From positions 1 to 13,707 of the forward strand of contig JAEWQF010000040.1 of NCBI GenBank assembly GCA_023399295.1: a stretch of 13,707 nucleotides of DNA, read 5' to 3'. Under the pieces are notes generated by a model. The model ran no database searches. It worked only from the letters and a program-made list of their open reading frames with translations, and was not told the origin of the DNA. The first letter of the stretch is position 1. Each line of letters begins with the position of its first letter. This stretch comes from Bacteroidota bacterium (GTDB lineage: Bacteria > Bacteroidota > Bacteroidia > Bacteroidales > Dysgonomonadaceae). A program made the translations under genes and the position numbers. This document shows positions 12,895 through 13,707 of this stretch, one piece after another.

Positions 12895-13470
12895 CTATTT
12901 CCTTACTTTGTCCTGATTTTTATTGGCAAAATCTTTCCAGTCGCTGTATTTATGCTCTCCCGTAGTGACTCCCGACTGGTAAAAATGACACAATGCCGCC
13001 GCCAGGCCGTCTGATGCATCCAGTTGTGGCAACATCTGGGCATCAGGTATCAGGAGTATCTTCTGCAACATGTAGGCAACCTGTTCTTTGGCTGCCCGCC
13101 CATTGCCGGTAATCGACATCTTGATTTTGAGGGGTGCATATTCAAAGATGGGAATGTCTCGTGAGATGGCGGCCGCCATGGCCACCCCCTGGGCGCGTCC
13201 CAGCTTGAGCATGCTCTGCACGTTCTTGCCGAAGAAAGGAGCCTCGATGGACAGCTCGTCGGGCAGGAACTCCTGCAAAAGCTTGGTGACCTGCTCGTAG
13301 ATGCGCCCGAGTTTGAGGTAAACGTCCTTGCAGCGGCGCAGGTCGATGACACCCATGGCTTTCACCTCCACGCGCTTGCCCTGAATGTGCAGCACGCCGT
13401 AGCCCAGCACGTTGGTGCCGGGGTCGATGCCGAGGATTACCTTGTCGAGGGGTGCTTGCGGTGTTTTCAT
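12895..13470 (-). CDS. ruvC: Crossover junction endodeoxyribonuclease RuvC
   Basis: This encodes 191 residues from the ATG at 13470. The frame runs back to 13551, but that extension is Arg/Pro-rich and not family-like. RuvC is a dimeric nuclease that cuts Holliday junctions symmetrically after RuvAB branch migration. The four acidic catalytic residues are present: D16 in ILGIDPGTN, E76 in LSIEAPFF, and D151 and D154 in LDASDGLAAALCH. The GKNVQSMLKLGRAQGVAMAA segment is conserved too. It is somewhat longer than E. coli RuvC (173). The N-terminal ~90 bases and the upstream gap are distinctly GC-rich compared with the neighbouring intergenic DNA. ruvA and ruvB are not in the window. It is on the same strand as the SPOR gene (ruvC stop about 50 bases from that gene's ATG) and may be co-transcribed. 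Confidence 0.95.
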   Translation of the reverse strand: MKTPQAPLDKVILGIDPGTNVLGYGVLHIQGKRVEVKAMGVIDLRRCKDVYLKLGRIYEQVTKLLQEFLPDELSIEAPFFGKNVQSMLKLGRAQGVAMAAAISRDIPIFEYAPLKIKMSITGNGRAAKEQVAYMLQKILLIPDAQMLPQLDASDGLAAALCHFYQSGVTTGEHKYSDWKDFANKNQDKVRK

Positions 13471-13530
13471 AGGCGGAGGGAGGCGCGCAGAGTCCGGCGG
13501 AAGGGCGGGGCGCAATAACTTTCTGCGCAG

Positions 13531-13538
13531 CAAAATTA
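13531..13538 (-). promoter_or_regulatory. Possible -7 element for ruvC
   Basis: The reverse strand reads TAATTTTG, which fits TAnnTTTG, about 60 bases ahead of the ruvC ATG at 13470. There is no clear -33 TTTG at the right spacing, so this is tentative. Confidence 0.3.
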
Positions 13539-13576
13539 CGAAACAAGGCAATACGCCGCTGTTATTTTCTGTAAAA

Positions 13577-13608
13577 TTTTCTTATATCAAGATTTAGTTT
13601 TACATTTG
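13577..13608 (+). promoter_or_regulatory. Promoter for the right-edge gene
   Basis: TTTT (13577-13580), a 20-base spacer and TACATTTG (13601-13608), a full TAnnTTTG match with a one-base change in the -33 box. It lies about 48 bases upstream of the ATG at 13657 in a strongly AT-rich stretch, so a chance match is possible. Confidence 0.45.
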
Positions 13609-13656
13609 CATTTCAAACTTTGCTTATAAGACAATATAAATAAACGCGATTTTATT

Positions 13657-13707
13657 ATGAAACGTCTTTTGTTAGTTTTGTGCTGCATGGCGGCACTTAT
13701 GCCACTC
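13657..13707 (+). CDS. Exported protein, N-terminal fragment
   Basis: Only 17 codons are in the window, beginning ATG at 13657 and running off the right edge. The residues MKRLLLVLCCMAALMPL form a charged start then a hydrophobic core, as in a signal peptide. The Cys-Cys at 9-10 might be part of a lipobox, but no cleavage site can be judged. It is divergent from ruvC. The product cannot be identified from this much sequence. Confidence 0.65.
   Translation, partial: MKRLLLVLCCMAALMPL

Noticed and set aside
1..13707. Search for mobile elements, CRISPR arrays, tRNAs and phage or defence genes
   Set aside because: None seen: no repeat-spacer pattern, no transposase or integrase motif, no cloverleaf with a recognisable T-loop, and all large genes are household or envelope types.

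Overview
The window looks like an ordinary chromosomal stretch of a member of the Bacteroidota, order Bacteroidales, possibly Dysgonomonadaceae or Porphyromonadaceae-like. The grounds are the reverse-strand 16S rRNA 5' end, with its Bacteroidales-type start. Promoter-like sites repeatedly match the Bacteroidota -7 element TAnnTTTG, Shine-Dalgarno sequences are mostly absent, and the proteins are typical of the group (a CCDC81-type HU plus SPOR protein, a DUF4886 SGNH protein, a eukaryotic-type GH13 branching enzyme). The family-level placement is inferred from the first ~60 bases of 16S only. I see no transposase, integrase, phage gene, CRISPR array or tRNA.

Layout. Bases 1-66 are the start of a 16S gene read leftward. 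It is preceded by a ~320-base leader and two tandem rrn promoters around 386-416 and 544-576. A reverse-strand exported PDZ protein (667-2106) follows. It diverges at 2107-2214 from a forward run of five closely packed genes: a YhcH/EbgC-family sugar anomerase-like protein, glgB, manA, hemH and an exported TolB/PD40 beta-propeller. The propeller gene ends tail-to-tail, overlapping by 4 bases, with a reverse-strand NarL/LuxR-type response regulator. The regulator diverges from cysK across a 127-base region holding a 22-base near-palindrome. cysK in turn meets, tail-to-tail, a reverse-strand homocysteine-forming PLP enzyme (MetY-type), which lies downstream of a DUF4886 SGNH-like secreted protein.

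The right part is a reverse-strand group: ruvC, then a HU(CCDC81)-TM-SPOR protein, then a 39-codon membrane peptide starting 6 bases after it, then a strong intrinsic terminator. At the right edge a forward gene begins with an apparent signal peptide and runs off the window.

How it fits together. The forward cluster pairs carbohydrate functions (branched glucan synthesis, fructose-6-P/mannose-6-P interconversion, sugar anomer handling) with haem insertion. cysK and the MetY-type gene give the two sulfide-fixing steps that make cysteine and homocysteine. The right-hand group combines Holliday-junction resolution with an envelope or septal peptidoglycan-binding protein. No obviously new multi-gene system is visible. 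The best candidates for something undescribed are the 39-residue peptide coupled to the SPOR gene, the palindromes in the regulator/cysK and glgB/manA gaps, the inverted repeat inside the upstream rrn promoter, and an unusual PDZ protein whose second PDZ appears split by an insertion.
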